Shown one piece after another: positions 26,644 through 36,400 of a stretch of DNA of 64,000 nucleotides (the stretch's first letter is position 1; the number at the start of each line of letters is the position of its first letter). This stretch comes from Crossiella sp. SN42. Its GTDB lineage: Bacteria; Actinomycetota; Actinomycetes; Mycobacteriales; Pseudonocardiaceae. The position numbers were made by a program, and so were the translations under genes. The notes beneath the pieces are model-generated. The model was not told the origin of the DNA. It did not search any database and saw only the letters and a list, made by a program, of their open reading frames with translations. Where the stretch lies: the NCBI RefSeq assembly GCF_023897065.1, contig NZ_JAMHIV010000014.1, forward strand, positions 159,882 to 223,881, written 5' to 3'.

Positions 26644-27258
26644 GTGACCGGTCAGGGAACTCGTGCGCTGGTTGTGCTCGGCGCGGTAGCCGGGGTGTTG
26701 CTCGCCGGCTGTGACGGCCCGCCTGCCCCGAGCACCACGCTTCCGGCGACGAGCGGCGGCGGCCCCCCGGCGAGTTCCGCGCCGAGTGACGCGCCCACGG
26801 TGCCGTCCCCGGACCTGGACACCAATCGGTTCGCCGCCAACCCGTGCGGCATGCTCACCACCGAGCAGGCCAAGCAGGTCGCCGGGGGCTTGCCCGGTGA
26901 AGTGCGGGAGAGCGCGCTCGGTCCGTCCTGCAACTGGAAGGCCGCGGACACCGCGGCGAAGAACAACCTCGCGATCACGGTGAACAACCAGATCGGCGGC
27001 ATCGCGCAGTTCTACGCGCGCAAGTCGACCTTCAAGGTGTGGGAGCCGGTGCAGGTGGGCGGCTACCCGGCGGTGATCGCACTTGACTCGGACGCCCGGA
27101 ACATGGGGTTGTGCGCACTGGAGATCGGCACGGCGCAGAAGACGATGGTTTCCGTTGACACCCGGCTGTCGGTGTCGGCGGCGGACTACGCCAATCCGTG
27201 CCAGCGAACACTGGCGATCGGCGAGATGGTGGTCGCCACGTTGAAGGGGGGAAACTGA
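26644..27258 (+). CDS. DUF3558 lipoprotein
   Basis: 204-residue predicted lipoprotein with lipobox LLAGC (Cys 23), a Ser/Thr/Pro linker and the DUF3558 domain (NPCGMLTTEQAKQVAG, GPSCNWKAADT, YANPCQRTLAIGEMVV). Four Cys probably pair outside the membrane. DUF3558 lipoproteins accompany ESX/PPE loci in Pseudonocardiaceae. It starts two bases after the previous stop, and its stop overlaps the next start. Confidence 0.85.
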   Translation: MTGQGTRALVVLGAVAGVLLAGCDGPPAPSTTLPATSGGGPPASSAPSDAPTVPSPDLDTNRFAANPCGMLTTEQAKQVAGGLPGEVRESALGPSCNWKAADTAAKNNLAITVNNQIGGIAQFYARKSTFKVWEPVQVGGYPAVIALDSDARNMGLCALEIGTAQKTMVSVDTRLSVSAADYANPCQRTLAIGEMVVATLKGGN

Positions 27259-28538
27259 TGCCAATTCCATTGCTGGTCATCGGGGTTGGGGCTTTGATCG
27301 GTGCCGGGGGCGCGGCCGGGGCCAGTATGTGGTCCATTGACACGCCGCGGCCGGAAGGTATTCGCGGGGATCAGATCTACAAGTGGTTCCAGGAAGGCAA
27401 GGGGCCTGGGCCGGGGATCTCGCCCATTCAGCAGACCTGGGACAAGGTCGGCAAGCAGTACGACGAGGTTCGGGGGCTGGTGGAGAAGGTCATCCGGGAC
27501 TCGCACGGGGTGTGGGAGGGCAAGGCGGCGGATGCGGCGCGGCAGCAGTTCAGTCCGCTGGCCGCGTTCGCCGATCACGCCAAGGCGATGGCCGGGGCGA
27601 CGTCCAAGGCCGTTGGTCAGCAGGGCACTGACTGGTTCGGGTGCAAGAACCAGTTGAAACCGGTGCCGACGGATCCGCCGCAGAACAACCTGGCGAACAA
27701 GCTGAACCCGTTCTCCACCAACCTCGACGCGGAGATCGAGAAGTTCAAGGCCGCGACCGGGGACAATCAGCGGGTTTATGCCGGGTATGGCGTGCGCACG
27801 GACGGCAACGTGCAGTCGTTGCCGACCTGGATGACGCCGCCGGAGGTCAGCGGTGATGTCTCCGTGGTCAAGCCGGGCGGTCCCGGCGGCCCGGGTGGAC
27901 CCGGTGGCCCTGGCGGGCCCGGTGGTCCCGGTGGCGGAGGCGGTGGCTTCCAGGGCGGGCAGGGCGGCGGTTTTGGGCAGTTCGGCGGCGGTGGCGGCGG
28001 GGGTGGCTTCGGCGGCGGGACTGGCGGCGGCGCCGGTGGCGGTGCTGGTGGCGGTGGCGGCGGTGCCGGTGGTGGCGGGACCGGTCAGGTGCCGATCGGT
28101 GTGGTGCCGGGGCCGATCGAGCCGCCTCGGGATCAGACCGGGACCGCTGGGTACGCGTCCAATGACGTTCCGGTGCTGCCAGGGGGTGGCAACACCGGCG
28201 GCGGGACTGGCGGCGGTGGCGGTGGCTTCGGGGGCGGTGCCGGTGGTGGGTTTGCCGGGGGTGCCTTCGGTGGCGGGTTCGGTGGTGGCGGGGCTGCTGG
28301 CGGGCCTGGGGCCGGGGGGAGCGCCGGGGTCGGCCGGGCTGGTGGCGGGTTCGGGCCCGCTGGGGCCGGTGGCGCCGGGCGGCCTGGGGCGCCGGGGATG
28401 GGCGGGATGCCCATGGGCGGTGCCGGGGCCGGGCGCAAGGAGGAGGACGAGGAGCACGAGCGGGCCTCCTTCCTGATGGAGACCGAGGACATCTTCGGGG
28501 ACAACCGGTCCGTGGCTCCGCCGGTGATCGGCGAGTAG
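27258..28538 (+). CDS. PPE-like protein with Gly-rich repeat region
   Basis: 426 residues. The N-terminal helical part (YKWFQEGKGPGPGISPIQQT, VIRDSHGVWEGKAADAARQQ) has the W-x-G-type turn of ESX substrates. From about residue 210 to 385 it is a low-complexity GGPGGPGG/GGGGF repeat, then RKEEDEEHERASFLMETEDI near the C-terminus. That acidic end is common in Pseudonocardiaceae PPE-like proteins. ATG 27258 overlaps the DUF3558 stop and has GGGGGG upstream. It is a likely ESX secretion substrate chaperoned by the adjacent EspG. Confidence 0.8.
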   Translation: MPIPLLVIGVGALIGAGGAAGASMWSIDTPRPEGIRGDQIYKWFQEGKGPGPGISPIQQTWDKVGKQYDEVRGLVEKVIRDSHGVWEGKAADAARQQFSPLAAFADHAKAMAGATSKAVGQQGTDWFGCKNQLKPVPTDPPQNNLANKLNPFSTNLDAEIEKFKAATGDNQRVYAGYGVRTDGNVQSLPTWMTPPEVSGDVSVVKPGGPGGPGGPGGPGGPGGPGGGGGGFQGGQGGGFGQFGGGGGGGGFGGGTGGGAGGGAGGGGGGAGGGGTGQVPIGVVPGPIEPPRDQTGTAGYASNDVPVLPGGGNTGGGTGGGGGGFGGGAGGGFAGGAFGGGFGGGGAAGGPGAGGSAGVGRAGGGFGPAGAGGAGRPGAPGMGGMPMGGAGAGRKEEDEEHERASFLMETEDIFGDNRSVAPPVIGE

Positions 28539-28540
28539 TG

Positions 28541-29320
28541 ATGCTGCGTTCCGCTGTCACGTTGTCCGCGCTCGCCTACGACCTGGTCTGGGAAGCAGAG
28601 GAGATCGGGGACAAACACAACGCGCTGCTCACGCCCTCACCAGGGGCGACCATGGCCGAGCGGCTGGAGCTGGGGCGGCCCGCGATCGAGGAGCTGATGC
28701 GGGCCGGGCTGTTCGACGGGCGGCAGGTGCACCCGGACCTGAAGGCGGCCATGCACCTCATCGTGCGGGCGCACCGGGAGCTCTACGGCTGGTTCACGCC
28801 GGAGCCGGACGCGCCGACCCAGTCCGTGCTGGCGGTGGCCAGCGGCCGGGACGCGCTGCTGGCGGTGCTCACCGGGGAACAGCTGCACTTGCAGCCGATC
28901 GACGCCAGGGAGCTGCCTTCGGCGGTGGCCGGGGTGCTGCCGGAGGCCCAGCCGCTGCGGATACCGACCTACTCGGTGCCGCTGGAGGACCTCAACGGCG
29001 GTGGCCGCGGCCAGTCCGGCGAGGGCTACCTGGAGACCGCGGGGTCCGCCGCCGGGCGGAGCGCGGAGCTGGCCAGGGTGCGGCGGCTGTTCGCCGAGCC
29101 CCGGCTGGGCGCCGGGCAGTTCCGCGCCGCCGGGCGGGACCGGCACGGGCGGCGGCAGGTCACGCCCTCGCCGGTGGACTACTACGACGTGGCGGGCGGG
29201 CGGTACGTCACCTACCTGCCCAGTCGCGGTGACGGGGTCGGCTGGGGCGTGGTCGCGCCCGGTGGGCGAGCGCAGCTGGTGGAGCGGTTCACCGAGCTGG
29301 TGGCCAGCACGCCGAACTGA
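28541..29320 (+). CDS. EspG-family ESX secretion chaperone
   Basis: 259-residue protein of the EspG family, cytosolic chaperones that hold PPE proteins soluble for type VII secretion. The typical pattern is seen in LSALAYDLVWEAEEIGDKHN, the acidic/Gly regions and YYDVAGGRYVTYLPSRGDG near the end. A GTG at 28538 overlaps the upstream stop; ATG 28541 is equally possible. The pairing with a PPE-like gene directly upstream supports the role. No ESX core (EccC) is in the window. Confidence 0.82.
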   Translation: MLRSAVTLSALAYDLVWEAEEIGDKHNALLTPSPGATMAERLELGRPAIEELMRAGLFDGRQVHPDLKAAMHLIVRAHRELYGWFTPEPDAPTQSVLAVASGRDALLAVLTGEQLHLQPIDARELPSAVAGVLPEAQPLRIPTYSVPLEDLNGGGRGQSGEGYLETAGSAAGRSAELARVRRLFAEPRLGAGQFRAAGRDRHGRRQVTPSPVDYYDVAGGRYVTYLPSRGDGVGWGVVAPGGRAQLVERFTELVASTPN

Positions 29321-29426
29321 GCGGTGGGATGTTTCCCAGGTCACATCCGTTGAGGCGTCATGAGCCTCCGGTCCGTATGTCCCACTGGCGCCGCGGGGCA
29401 CACGGACCAACTGGCGAAACCCTGCA

Positions 29427-29466
29427 CGCGGCCCGGACGGGCGTCCCCTCACCCGTCCGGGCCGCG
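29427..29466 (+). terminator. Terminator after the ESX-associated genes
   Basis: A 15-bp perfect stem CGCGGCCCGGACGGG (29427-29441) pairs with its complement at 29452-29466. Confidence 0.75.
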
Positions 29467-29535
29467 GCAGGTCTTTTGGGCAGCAGCATGGCTACCCCCT
29501 GGTAACTCCCGTTCGAATTGGGCATGCTGCTGGGC

Positions 29536-30579
29536 ATGACGTGGATGGTGTACGGGGCCAACGGCTACACCGGGCAGCTGATCGCCGAGCTGGCGGTGCG
29601 CCGCGGCGAGACGCCGGTGCTGGCTGGCCGGGCCGCCGAGAAGGTGGTCCCGCTGGCCGAGCGGCTGGGGCTGCCGTACCGGGTGTTCGGGCTGGACGAG
29701 CGGCTGGCCGGGCACCTGGACGGGGTGGACACCGTGGCGCACTGCGCGGGACCGTTCTCGGCCACCGCCGCGCCGATGGTGCGGGCCTGTCTGGACGCCA
29801 AGGTCAACTACCTGGACATCACCGGCGAGATCGCGGTGTTCGAGCAGATCGCGCAGCGCTCCGCCGAGGCCGAGCGGGCCGGGGTGGTGCTGTTGCCGGG
29901 GGCCGGGTTCGACGTGGTGCCCACCGACTGCCTGGCCGCCATGCTGGCCGCGGACCTGCCCGGCGCCACCCACCTGGAGCTCGCCTTCGCCGGGATGGCC
30001 AGCGCCAGCGCCGGCACGCTGCGCACCACGGTGGAGTCACTCGGCCTTGGCGGCCGGGCCCGGATCAACGGGCAGATCCGGCCGGTGCCGCCGGGGTGGC
30101 GGGTGCGCTCGGTGGACTTCCCGAGCAAGCGCCGCGAGGTCATCTCCATCCCGTGGGGCGATGTGAGCACCGCCTACCGCTCCACCGGCATCCCCAACAT
30201 CGTGGTCTACGCCGCGCTCGGCGTGCCAGCCCCGCTGTTCAAGGCGCAGCGGTACGTGCTGCCGGTGTTCCGCAACTCGTTGGTGCGCAAGGGACTGACC
30301 GCACTGGCCAACCGGGTCGCCGGGCCGACCGAGGCGGAGCGGGCCGTGTCCAGCTCCGAGGTGTGGGGCCAGGTGCGGGACGCGCAGGGGCGCACGGTGA
30401 GCCGGACCCTGACCGCGCCGGAGGGCTACGAGCTGACCGCGGACGCGGTGGTGCGCGCGGTGCAGCGGATCCGCACCGGCGAGGTGGCCAGCGGGGCGCA
30501 CACGCCGTCCTCGGCCTTCGGCGCCAGCTTCGTGCGCTCGCTGACCGGCGTGCAGGTGCACGAGGTCCAGGTGGGCTGA
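29536..30579 (+). CDS. Saccharopine dehydrogenase-like / trans-acting enoyl reductase family protein
   Basis: NAD(P)-binding oxidoreductase of about 347 residues. The N-terminal Rossmann motif VYGANGYTGQLIAELAVRRG is followed by LAGRAAEKVVPLAERLGLPY, CAGPF and YLDITGE, as in the saccharopine dehydrogenase NADP-binding family that includes the mycobacterial trans-acting enoyl reductase Rv2953. The substrate is not known here. The start is ambiguous among ATG 29518, 29524 and 29536; 29536 best fits the family N-terminus. Confidence 0.78.
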   Translation: MTWMVYGANGYTGQLIAELAVRRGETPVLAGRAAEKVVPLAERLGLPYRVFGLDERLAGHLDGVDTVAHCAGPFSATAAPMVRACLDAKVNYLDITGEIAVFEQIAQRSAEAERAGVVLLPGAGFDVVPTDCLAAMLAADLPGATHLELAFAGMASASAGTLRTTVESLGLGGRARINGQIRPVPPGWRVRSVDFPSKRREVISIPWGDVSTAYRSTGIPNIVVYAALGVPAPLFKAQRYVLPVFRNSLVRKGLTALANRVAGPTEAERAVSSSEVWGQVRDAQGRTVSRTLTAPEGYELTADAVVRAVQRIRTGEVASGAHTPSSAFGASFVRSLTGVQVHEVQVG

Positions 30580-30596
30580 CCGGCTCCGGACACGGG

Positions 30597-30632
30597 CCGG
30601 GGCGCCCCGCGCAGAGATGCGGGGCGCCCCGG
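30597..30632. terminator. Terminator hairpin
   Basis: CCGGGGCGCCCCGC (30597-30610) pairs with GCGGGGCGCCCCGG (30619-30632), followed by TTT, between convergent genes. Confidence 0.8.
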
Positions 30633-30648
30633 TTTCCCGTGGAGCGGG

Positions 30649-32061
30649 TCAGCTGGCGTACGGCGCCGCGGCCTGCTTGGCGGCGTACATCAGGGCCGGC
30701 TTGATCTTCGGCCAGAAGGTGCTGGTCTGGCAGGAGTACGGCGGCAGGAAGCCACCGCAGGTGCCGCTGGCCGGGCCGATCTCGAAGGTGAAACCGGGCA
30801 CGCCGAGCTTGTCGTAGAGCCAGTCCTCGGTGCCACCGGAGGCGGCGTAGCCGACGACCTGCGGCGCGGTGCCGTAGGTGTAGCCGGTGATGCCCGCCAT
30901 GTCCTTGGCCATCCGGCGCAGGCTGGCGTCGTTGCCGGTGTAGGTGTTGGCCCGGTGCGCCCAGGGGAAGATGATCCCGTTGGTGTAGCTGTGGAAGGTG
31001 ATCATCAGGCCCTTGGTGTCCTTGGCCGCCGGGGTGGTGTCACCGTCGCCGCGCTTGTCCGGGTAGAGCTTGGTGAACAGCGACTGCAGCGAGTTCAGCT
31101 CGGTCTCGGAGTCCGCGCGCGGGCCGCGGTAGGTCTCGGCACACGGGTTGGTCGAGGTGCCGGACTGGCCGTAGTGGGAGTTGGCGTTGCGGTTGAGGTC
31201 GACGCCGATCTGGCCGCCGGTGCCGCAGGAGCCGTTGGTGTTGTTGGCGTTCTTGCGCTGCAGGCGCGGCGAGCTGCCGCCCTGCTGGACGATGTCCACG
31301 CCGTCCGGGTTGGTGATCGGGACGACCCACATCTCGGTGGTGTCCATCAGCTTGGTGACCTCGGCGTCCTTGCCGTAGCCCTGGGTCAGGTGATCGATCC
31401 ACCGCCAGGCCATGTCACCGGTGGTGATCTCGCGGGCGTGGATCTGGGCCATCAGGAAGAAGCGCGGCTTCGGCGCGCTGGTGTTCAGCGCGCAGTCCCC
31501 GGCCTGCTTCTTGGTCAGGCAGATGGCGCGCAGGTCGTAGCCGTTGGGCTTGCCGGTGCTCTTGCGCCAGGACTGCCCGTAGGTCACGCCGGTGGACAGC
31601 GCGGGGTAGTCGGCGAGCACCTTGTCCAGGTGCGAGTGGTGCGCCCGGACGGTGCGGTAGCCGCCGTAGTAGGTCTCGTTGATGTCGTTGACGCCCAGCG
31701 GCTCGCTGTTGTTGTGCGGCTTGGGCGCGGTCCACGGCGCGGGCGCCATGACCGACTCGACCTTGGTGCTGAACCCGGCCTTGGCCAGGCGGCTCGCCTC
31801 CTCGGCGTTGCCCAGCACGAACAGGTCATCGCCGTCGCGCTGCTCCAGCACGTCCGAGCCGACCTGGATGAGGCGTTCGGAGTCCTTGACCGCGTCCACG
31901 ACGCGGTAGACGAACATCGCCTGCTTCTGCTCGGCCTGGGCGCTGTCGGCCTTGGCGGCTGGTTCGGGCGCAGGGGCCCCGGTCTGCTGGAACAACAACA
32001 GGGCGCTGGTCGCCAGCGCGGCCACCACGCCCGCGATGGGGATCCGCCGTGATACGGACAT
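30649..32061 (-). CDS. Secreted M14 zinc carboxypeptidase
   Basis: 470-residue exported carboxypeptidase. Signal peptide: MSVSRRIPIAGVVAALATSALLLF in substance, cleaved near residue 30. A propeptide-like region follows, then the M14 catalytic domain with zinc ligands in IHAREITTGD and TFHSYTNG, NPDGVD, DLNRNANSHYG and the catalytic Glu in FTFEIGP. Several Cys suggest disulfides. ATG 32061 is chosen because GAGAGGA precedes it; the longer frame has no such site. It is likely an extracellular nutrient peptidase. Confidence 0.88.
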   Translation of the reverse strand: MSVSRRIPIAGVVAALATSALLLFQQTGAPAPEPAAKADSAQAEQKQAMFVYRVVDAVKDSERLIQVGSDVLEQRDGDDLFVLGNAEEASRLAKAGFSTKVESVMAPAPWTAPKPHNNSEPLGVNDINETYYGGYRTVRAHHSHLDKVLADYPALSTGVTYGQSWRKSTGKPNGYDLRAICLTKKQAGDCALNTSAPKPRFFLMAQIHAREITTGDMAWRWIDHLTQGYGKDAEVTKLMDTTEMWVVPITNPDGVDIVQQGGSSPRLQRKNANNTNGSCGTGGQIGVDLNRNANSHYGQSGTSTNPCAETYRGPRADSETELNSLQSLFTKLYPDKRGDGDTTPAAKDTKGLMITFHSYTNGIIFPWAHRANTYTGNDASLRRMAKDMAGITGYTYGTAPQVVGYAASGGTEDWLYDKLGVPGFTFEIGPASGTCGGFLPPYSCQTSTFWPKIKPALMYAAKQAAAPYAS

Positions 32062-32219
32062 GTCCGTCCTCTCGCATTTTCGCCGAGATGCACTGCGCGC
32101 AGCAGGGTGGATGCGGCAGTTGGGTCTGGACGCTAGGACGCGCGCACTTATCGCCATAACCCTACGAATGGACGACGAGATTCAGTTTTAAGAGGTACCC
32201 GCCCGGGAACGGGGACCCC

Positions 32220-32804
32220 ATGACCACGGCACTGCTGTCCCGCCACGCGGAAGCGCTGGACCTCTTCGGCGGGCTGGTGCACGCGGTCCGCGGTTCGGCC
32301 TGGGACGCCCCGACCCCGTGCGCGGAGTGGTCGGTGCGCGACCTGGTCGGTCATCTCACCGGCGAGCAGCTGTGGGTGCCCGCGCTGGTCTCGCAGCGGC
32401 GGAGCCCGGCGGAGGTGGGCGCGGAGTTCGACGGCGACGTGCTCGGCGACGACCCGGCCGGGGTGTGGGCCAAGGCGGCCGAGCAGGCCAGGGCGGCGTT
32501 CAACCAGCCGGGCGCGCTGGAGGGCACGGTCGCGCTGTCCTACGGGCCGAGCCCGGTGGCCGACTACTGCGCGGAGATGACCCTGGACGCGGTGGTGCAC
32601 AGCTGGGACCTGGCCAAGGCGATCGGCTCCGATGACCGGCTGCCGGCGCAGCTGGTGGAGTTCGCGCTGGCCAGGGTGCTGCCGAAGGCGGATGAGTTCG
32701 CCGACGGGCAGTACTTCGGCGAGCCGGTGGAGGTGCAGGCAGACGCCGACGACCAGACCCGGCTGCTGGCGATCCTGGGCCGCCGCCGGGACTGGGACAG
32801 CTAG
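32220..32804 (+). CDS. TIGR03086 family metal-binding protein
   Basis: 194 residues with the DinB/mycothiol-dependent maleylpyruvate-isomerase-like N-terminal fold (TPCAEWSVRDLVGHLTGEQL, then CAEMTLDAVVHSWDLAKAIG, with metal-binding His). Members act in mycothiol-linked chemistry, but the reaction of this one is unknown. ATG 32220 is good. Its stop overlaps the stop of the Uma2 gene by four bases on the palindrome CTAG. Confidence 0.82.
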   Translation: MTTALLSRHAEALDLFGGLVHAVRGSAWDAPTPCAEWSVRDLVGHLTGEQLWVPALVSQRRSPAEVGAEFDGDVLGDDPAGVWAKAAEQARAAFNQPGALEGTVALSYGPSPVADYCAEMTLDAVVHSWDLAKAIGSDDRLPAQLVEFALARVLPKADEFADGQYFGEPVEVQADADDQTRLLAILGRRRDWDS

Positions 32805-33379
32805 ACGGTGAGCTGCGCAGGGTCCAGGCGCACCGGGACCGGCGCTGCGGTGATCGTGGCCCAGGAACCCGGCTTGACCTGCGACTCTTCCACGTACTTG
32901 CCCTTGTCGAGCCGATAGGCGGTGACCGTCATCGCGCCCAGCTTGTCCTGCTCCAAGGTCCAGACGAAGGGGACCCCGGCACCGGCGTAAGCGGAGAGCT
33001 TGGTCTCCCGCTCCGCGCGATCGTTGCCCGGCGACCAGATTTCCACCGCCAGTTGGAGGTTGTCCGGAGCGAAGCTCACGCCACGCGGTTTGACATCGAG
33101 CACGACCACATCGGGGATCAGCGCGGTCCGCCACGGGGTGCTGATCCGAACGTTCACAGCGGGCACCACATACAGGTCAGTCCGGTCAGCCGAAACCAGC
33201 GTCTCGCGTAGCAGCTGAACGAGGATGGAGGCGGCCCACTGGTGTTCGCCGGTCGGAGCTGGAGTCACGTGCAGGTATCCCAAGATCAGTTCGAGGCGGG
33301 ACCCGTCCACCGAAGGGTCCAACGCCAGCCAGTCCTCAACCGTGTAGGGGCCGATGGGGTGCTCGATGGCAGCTGACAT
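32801..33379 (-). CDS. Uma2-family (DUF820) PD-(D/E)XK endonuclease
   Basis: 192-residue restriction-endonuclease-fold protein. The catalytic core is read as PDVVVLD, then LAVEIWSPGNDRAERETKLS and YAGAGVPFVWTLEQD, matching the Uma2 pattern of Asp, Glu-x-x and Lys. ATG 33379 has GGAGGTGGAGG upstream. It lies on the same strand 52 bases after the SMC gene of the Wadjet-type operon, which lacks its usual nuclease. Uma2 genes are common stand-alone genes in actinomycetes, so the functional link is a hypothesis. Confidence 0.85.
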   Translation of the reverse strand: MSAAIEHPIGPYTVEDWLALDPSVDGSRLELILGYLHVTPAPTGEHQWAASILVQLLRETLVSADRTDLYVVPAVNVRISTPWRTALIPDVVVLDVKPRGVSFAPDNLQLAVEIWSPGNDRAERETKLSAYAGAGVPFVWTLEQDKLGAMTVTAYRLDKGKYVEESQVKPGSWATITAAPVPVRLDPAQLTV

Positions 33380-33431
33380 TGCCTCCACCTCCAACACTCG
33401 ACTCACCTGCATTATCGCACTCTAGTCGTGA

Positions 33432-36400
33432 TCAGACGTCCTCCCGGTCCAGCCCCGCGCCGTCCCAGGTGGTGTGCGTGCAGGCGACGCCGCCCCCGTT
33501 CTTCGGCCGGAGCACGTCGTAGATGTGCATGCGCGGGATCTTGCCGGAGACGCCCCAGCCGCTGGGCCAGGTGATGATCCAGTCCATGTCCAGGTCGACC
33601 AGCAGGCCCAGCATGCGGGCGATGGTGGGGTCGTCGAGGCGTTCGAAGGCCTCGTCCAGCAGGACCAGGCGGAGTGGGTGCCAGCCTTCCTCGTTGGCGC
33701 TGACCGCGTCGTAGAAGCTGGCCGCGGCGGCGAAGAGGGTCACGTAGGAGACCAGGCGGGTCTCGCCGGAGGAGAGCTGGCGGAGGCGGCGGACCCTGGG
33801 CTTGCTGTCCGGGCCGGTGTCGCGGACCCGGACGGTGAAGGAGTACCAGGAGCGGTAGTCCAGGGCGCGGCCCAGGATCTCGGCGTAGCCGGCGGAGTGG
33901 GCGTCGCGTTCGGCCTCGATGCGTTCGGTGAAGGCGCGGCGCAGGGTGGCGTCCTGGTCCTGGCTGCGCTGGGCGAAGGGGGTGCGGACCAGCTCCAGGG
34001 CGTCCCTGGTGGCCTCGTCCAGGGCGGCCGAGGGGCGCCATTCCAGCTGGACGTGCACGCCCTGGCTGGAGCGGGCCCGGTCGAGCACCTCGTTCATCCG
34101 GCGGCACAGGTCCTCGGCCACCGCGATCTGGCTGCGCAGGCGTTCGGCCAGGTCGCGCATCAGATAATCCGAGAAGATCTCCTGGTAGCGCTCGCCGAGG
34201 TAGCCGCGCTGGTCGGCGAGGCGGGTGGCGACCAGGGCGGCCGCGTCGGCGACGGGGCGCGGGCCGTCCTCGGAGGTGACCGTGACGGTGAGGATGCCCG
34301 CGGTGGTCTCGGCGGTGATGTTGTGCGAGCCCGCCAGTGCCGACTGGAGTGCCTGGAGGCGGCCGATCACGGTGCCCTCGCTGGCCGGGCGGCGGTCCTC
34401 GGCCGCGCCGAGGCGGTCGGCGGTGGCCAGCAGGTTGTCGGTGTCCGGCGGTTCGGCATCGGGCAGGGCGGCGCTCCACACGCCGGGGGCGGCCAGGGTG
34501 TCCCGGAAGGCCGCCTCGGCGGTGCTGACCTCCTGCTGGCGGCCGGTGCGCTGCTGCTGCTTGGTCTCCAGCAGGGTGGCGATCTTGGTGGCCTCCTCGC
34601 GGACCTCGGCCACCCGCTCACGCGCGCCGGGCAGGTCGGCCTTGGCCCGCTTGTGCTCGGCCTCCAGCGCGGCCAGCGACTCGGCGACCTGCTTGGCCTC
34701 GCCGCCGATGGCCGAGGTCAGCTCGGCCAGCGCGGCCGCCTGCTCGGCGTACTCGGCGCAGCGGGACTCCGCCTGCGCCTCGGCCTGCTCCCGGTCGCCC
34801 AGGGCGACCCGGTGGTTGTGCAGGGCGTCGGCCAGCTGGCGGATCGAGCCGGCGCAGCGTTCGGTGAGGGCCTCCTTGAGGCTGTCCACGGTGCCGCGGA
34901 CCTGCTCGGCGGCCCGGTGCGCCTGTTCCAGCGCGGCGGTGTCGGCGGAGAGCCCGGCCTCAGTGGCGGCGTGGGTCAGCTCGGACTGCACGGCCCGCCA
35001 GTGGTCCTCGGCGTGCGAGTGCTCCTCGCGCAGGGTCAGCGCGCGGTGCTCGGCCTCCTCGGCGCTTTCCTTGGCCCCGGCCAGCCGGGCGTGCGCGGCG
35101 ATCAGCTCGTCGTCGTGCGGGAAGGCGGCCAGGTGCTTCTCCCAGCCGGTGGCCTGCCTGCGCAGGGCCTCCAGGCGCTGCTGGGCGGTGGCCAGCTCGC
35201 CGCGCCGCTGCTCCAGCTCGTCCTCCAGGCCGAGGATGCGCCGCTGCCGGGCGGCCTCGCGGGCGCCGGCGCCGATGTGCTCGGCGGCCTCCTTGACCGA
35301 GGAGCCGGAGAGCACGCCGGCGCGCCAGCGGCCGTCGGTGGACAGGGCCAGCGCGGTGTCCGGCAGGTCCTCGCCGGGACCGGCCAGGGCGACCGCGGAC
35401 AGCAGTGAGCCGACCAGGTCGGCCGGGACGGGGCTGTCGGGTTCGGCGGCGGTGGTCAGCGCCTCGGCCAGGGTGCGGCCGGGGACGGGCGCGGCGGCGC
35501 CGGCGACCACCTCGGCGGAGCCGGCCCGGGCCAGGGTGCCGTCGGCGCGGACCCAGGCGGTGAGCAGGCCGCTGGCCTGCATCGCGGCTTCCAGGCCCGC
35601 GCGTTCGGCCTCGGGCAGGCTCTCGGCGAAGTCGACCAGGCGGTAGAAGGACTCGCCCAGGTCAGCGGGCCGGTCACCGGCGGGCAGCGCCGGGGCGCGT
35701 TCCTGGCCGCGGCGCAGGGCGGCGAGCTCGGTCTCGCGTTCGCGGATGGCCTCGCGGACGGTGGCGCAGGCCTGGTCGGCGGCGACCACCCGCTGGGTGG
35801 CGGACTGCAGGTGCGGGGTGCCCCACTGGCGGAACTCCTCGCGCACCGCGCGCGCCCCGGCCCGGTCGATGACCAGGCTCTCCGGCTGCGGCGGCGCGGG
35901 CCGGTCCACCTCGGCGCCGCCCTCGGGCGCGGCCTCGGCCCACTCGCGGACCTGGTTGGCCCAGTGCTCGGCGTGTTCGCGCAGCTCCTGCGCGGTCTGG
36001 TTGCGACGGCCCGCGGCGTCGGTGGCGCCGATCTGGGCTTCCTTGGCGTTGCGCTGGAGCTCCTCGACCTTGCGCAGCGCCCGGTCGGACTCCACCGCCC
36101 GCTGGTGCAGCATCAGGGTGAGCGCGCCGCGCTGGCGCACCTCGGTGGCGGCCTCGGCGGCCTGGTTCGCGGCGGTGGCCAGCGCTTCCAGCAGCTCGTC
36201 GGGGTCCAGGTCGGGCACGGCGCGGCGGGTGACCGACAGCGGCGCGGCCTCGGCTTCGGGCTTGGCCCTGACCGGCTCGGTGGTCTCGGTGACCTCGGCG
36301 GGCGGCACGGTCGGCACCACCGGGCACAGGCCGCGGTCCAGGCCCGCGGTGTGCAGCAGCTGACCGGCCCGGTCGGCCAGGTCCTGCGCGGCGGCGGTGT

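Noticed and set aside
27880..28430. Gly-rich tandem repeats considered as a DNA satellite or CRISPR-like array
   Set aside because: The repeats keep the reading frame of the PPE-like gene and are irregular, so they are protein low complexity; no CRISPR array exists in the window.
33412..34479. Long open frame antisense or out of frame within the SMC gene region
   Set aside because: Pro/Arg/Gly-rich shadow of jetC caused by high GC; no ribosome site or family match.
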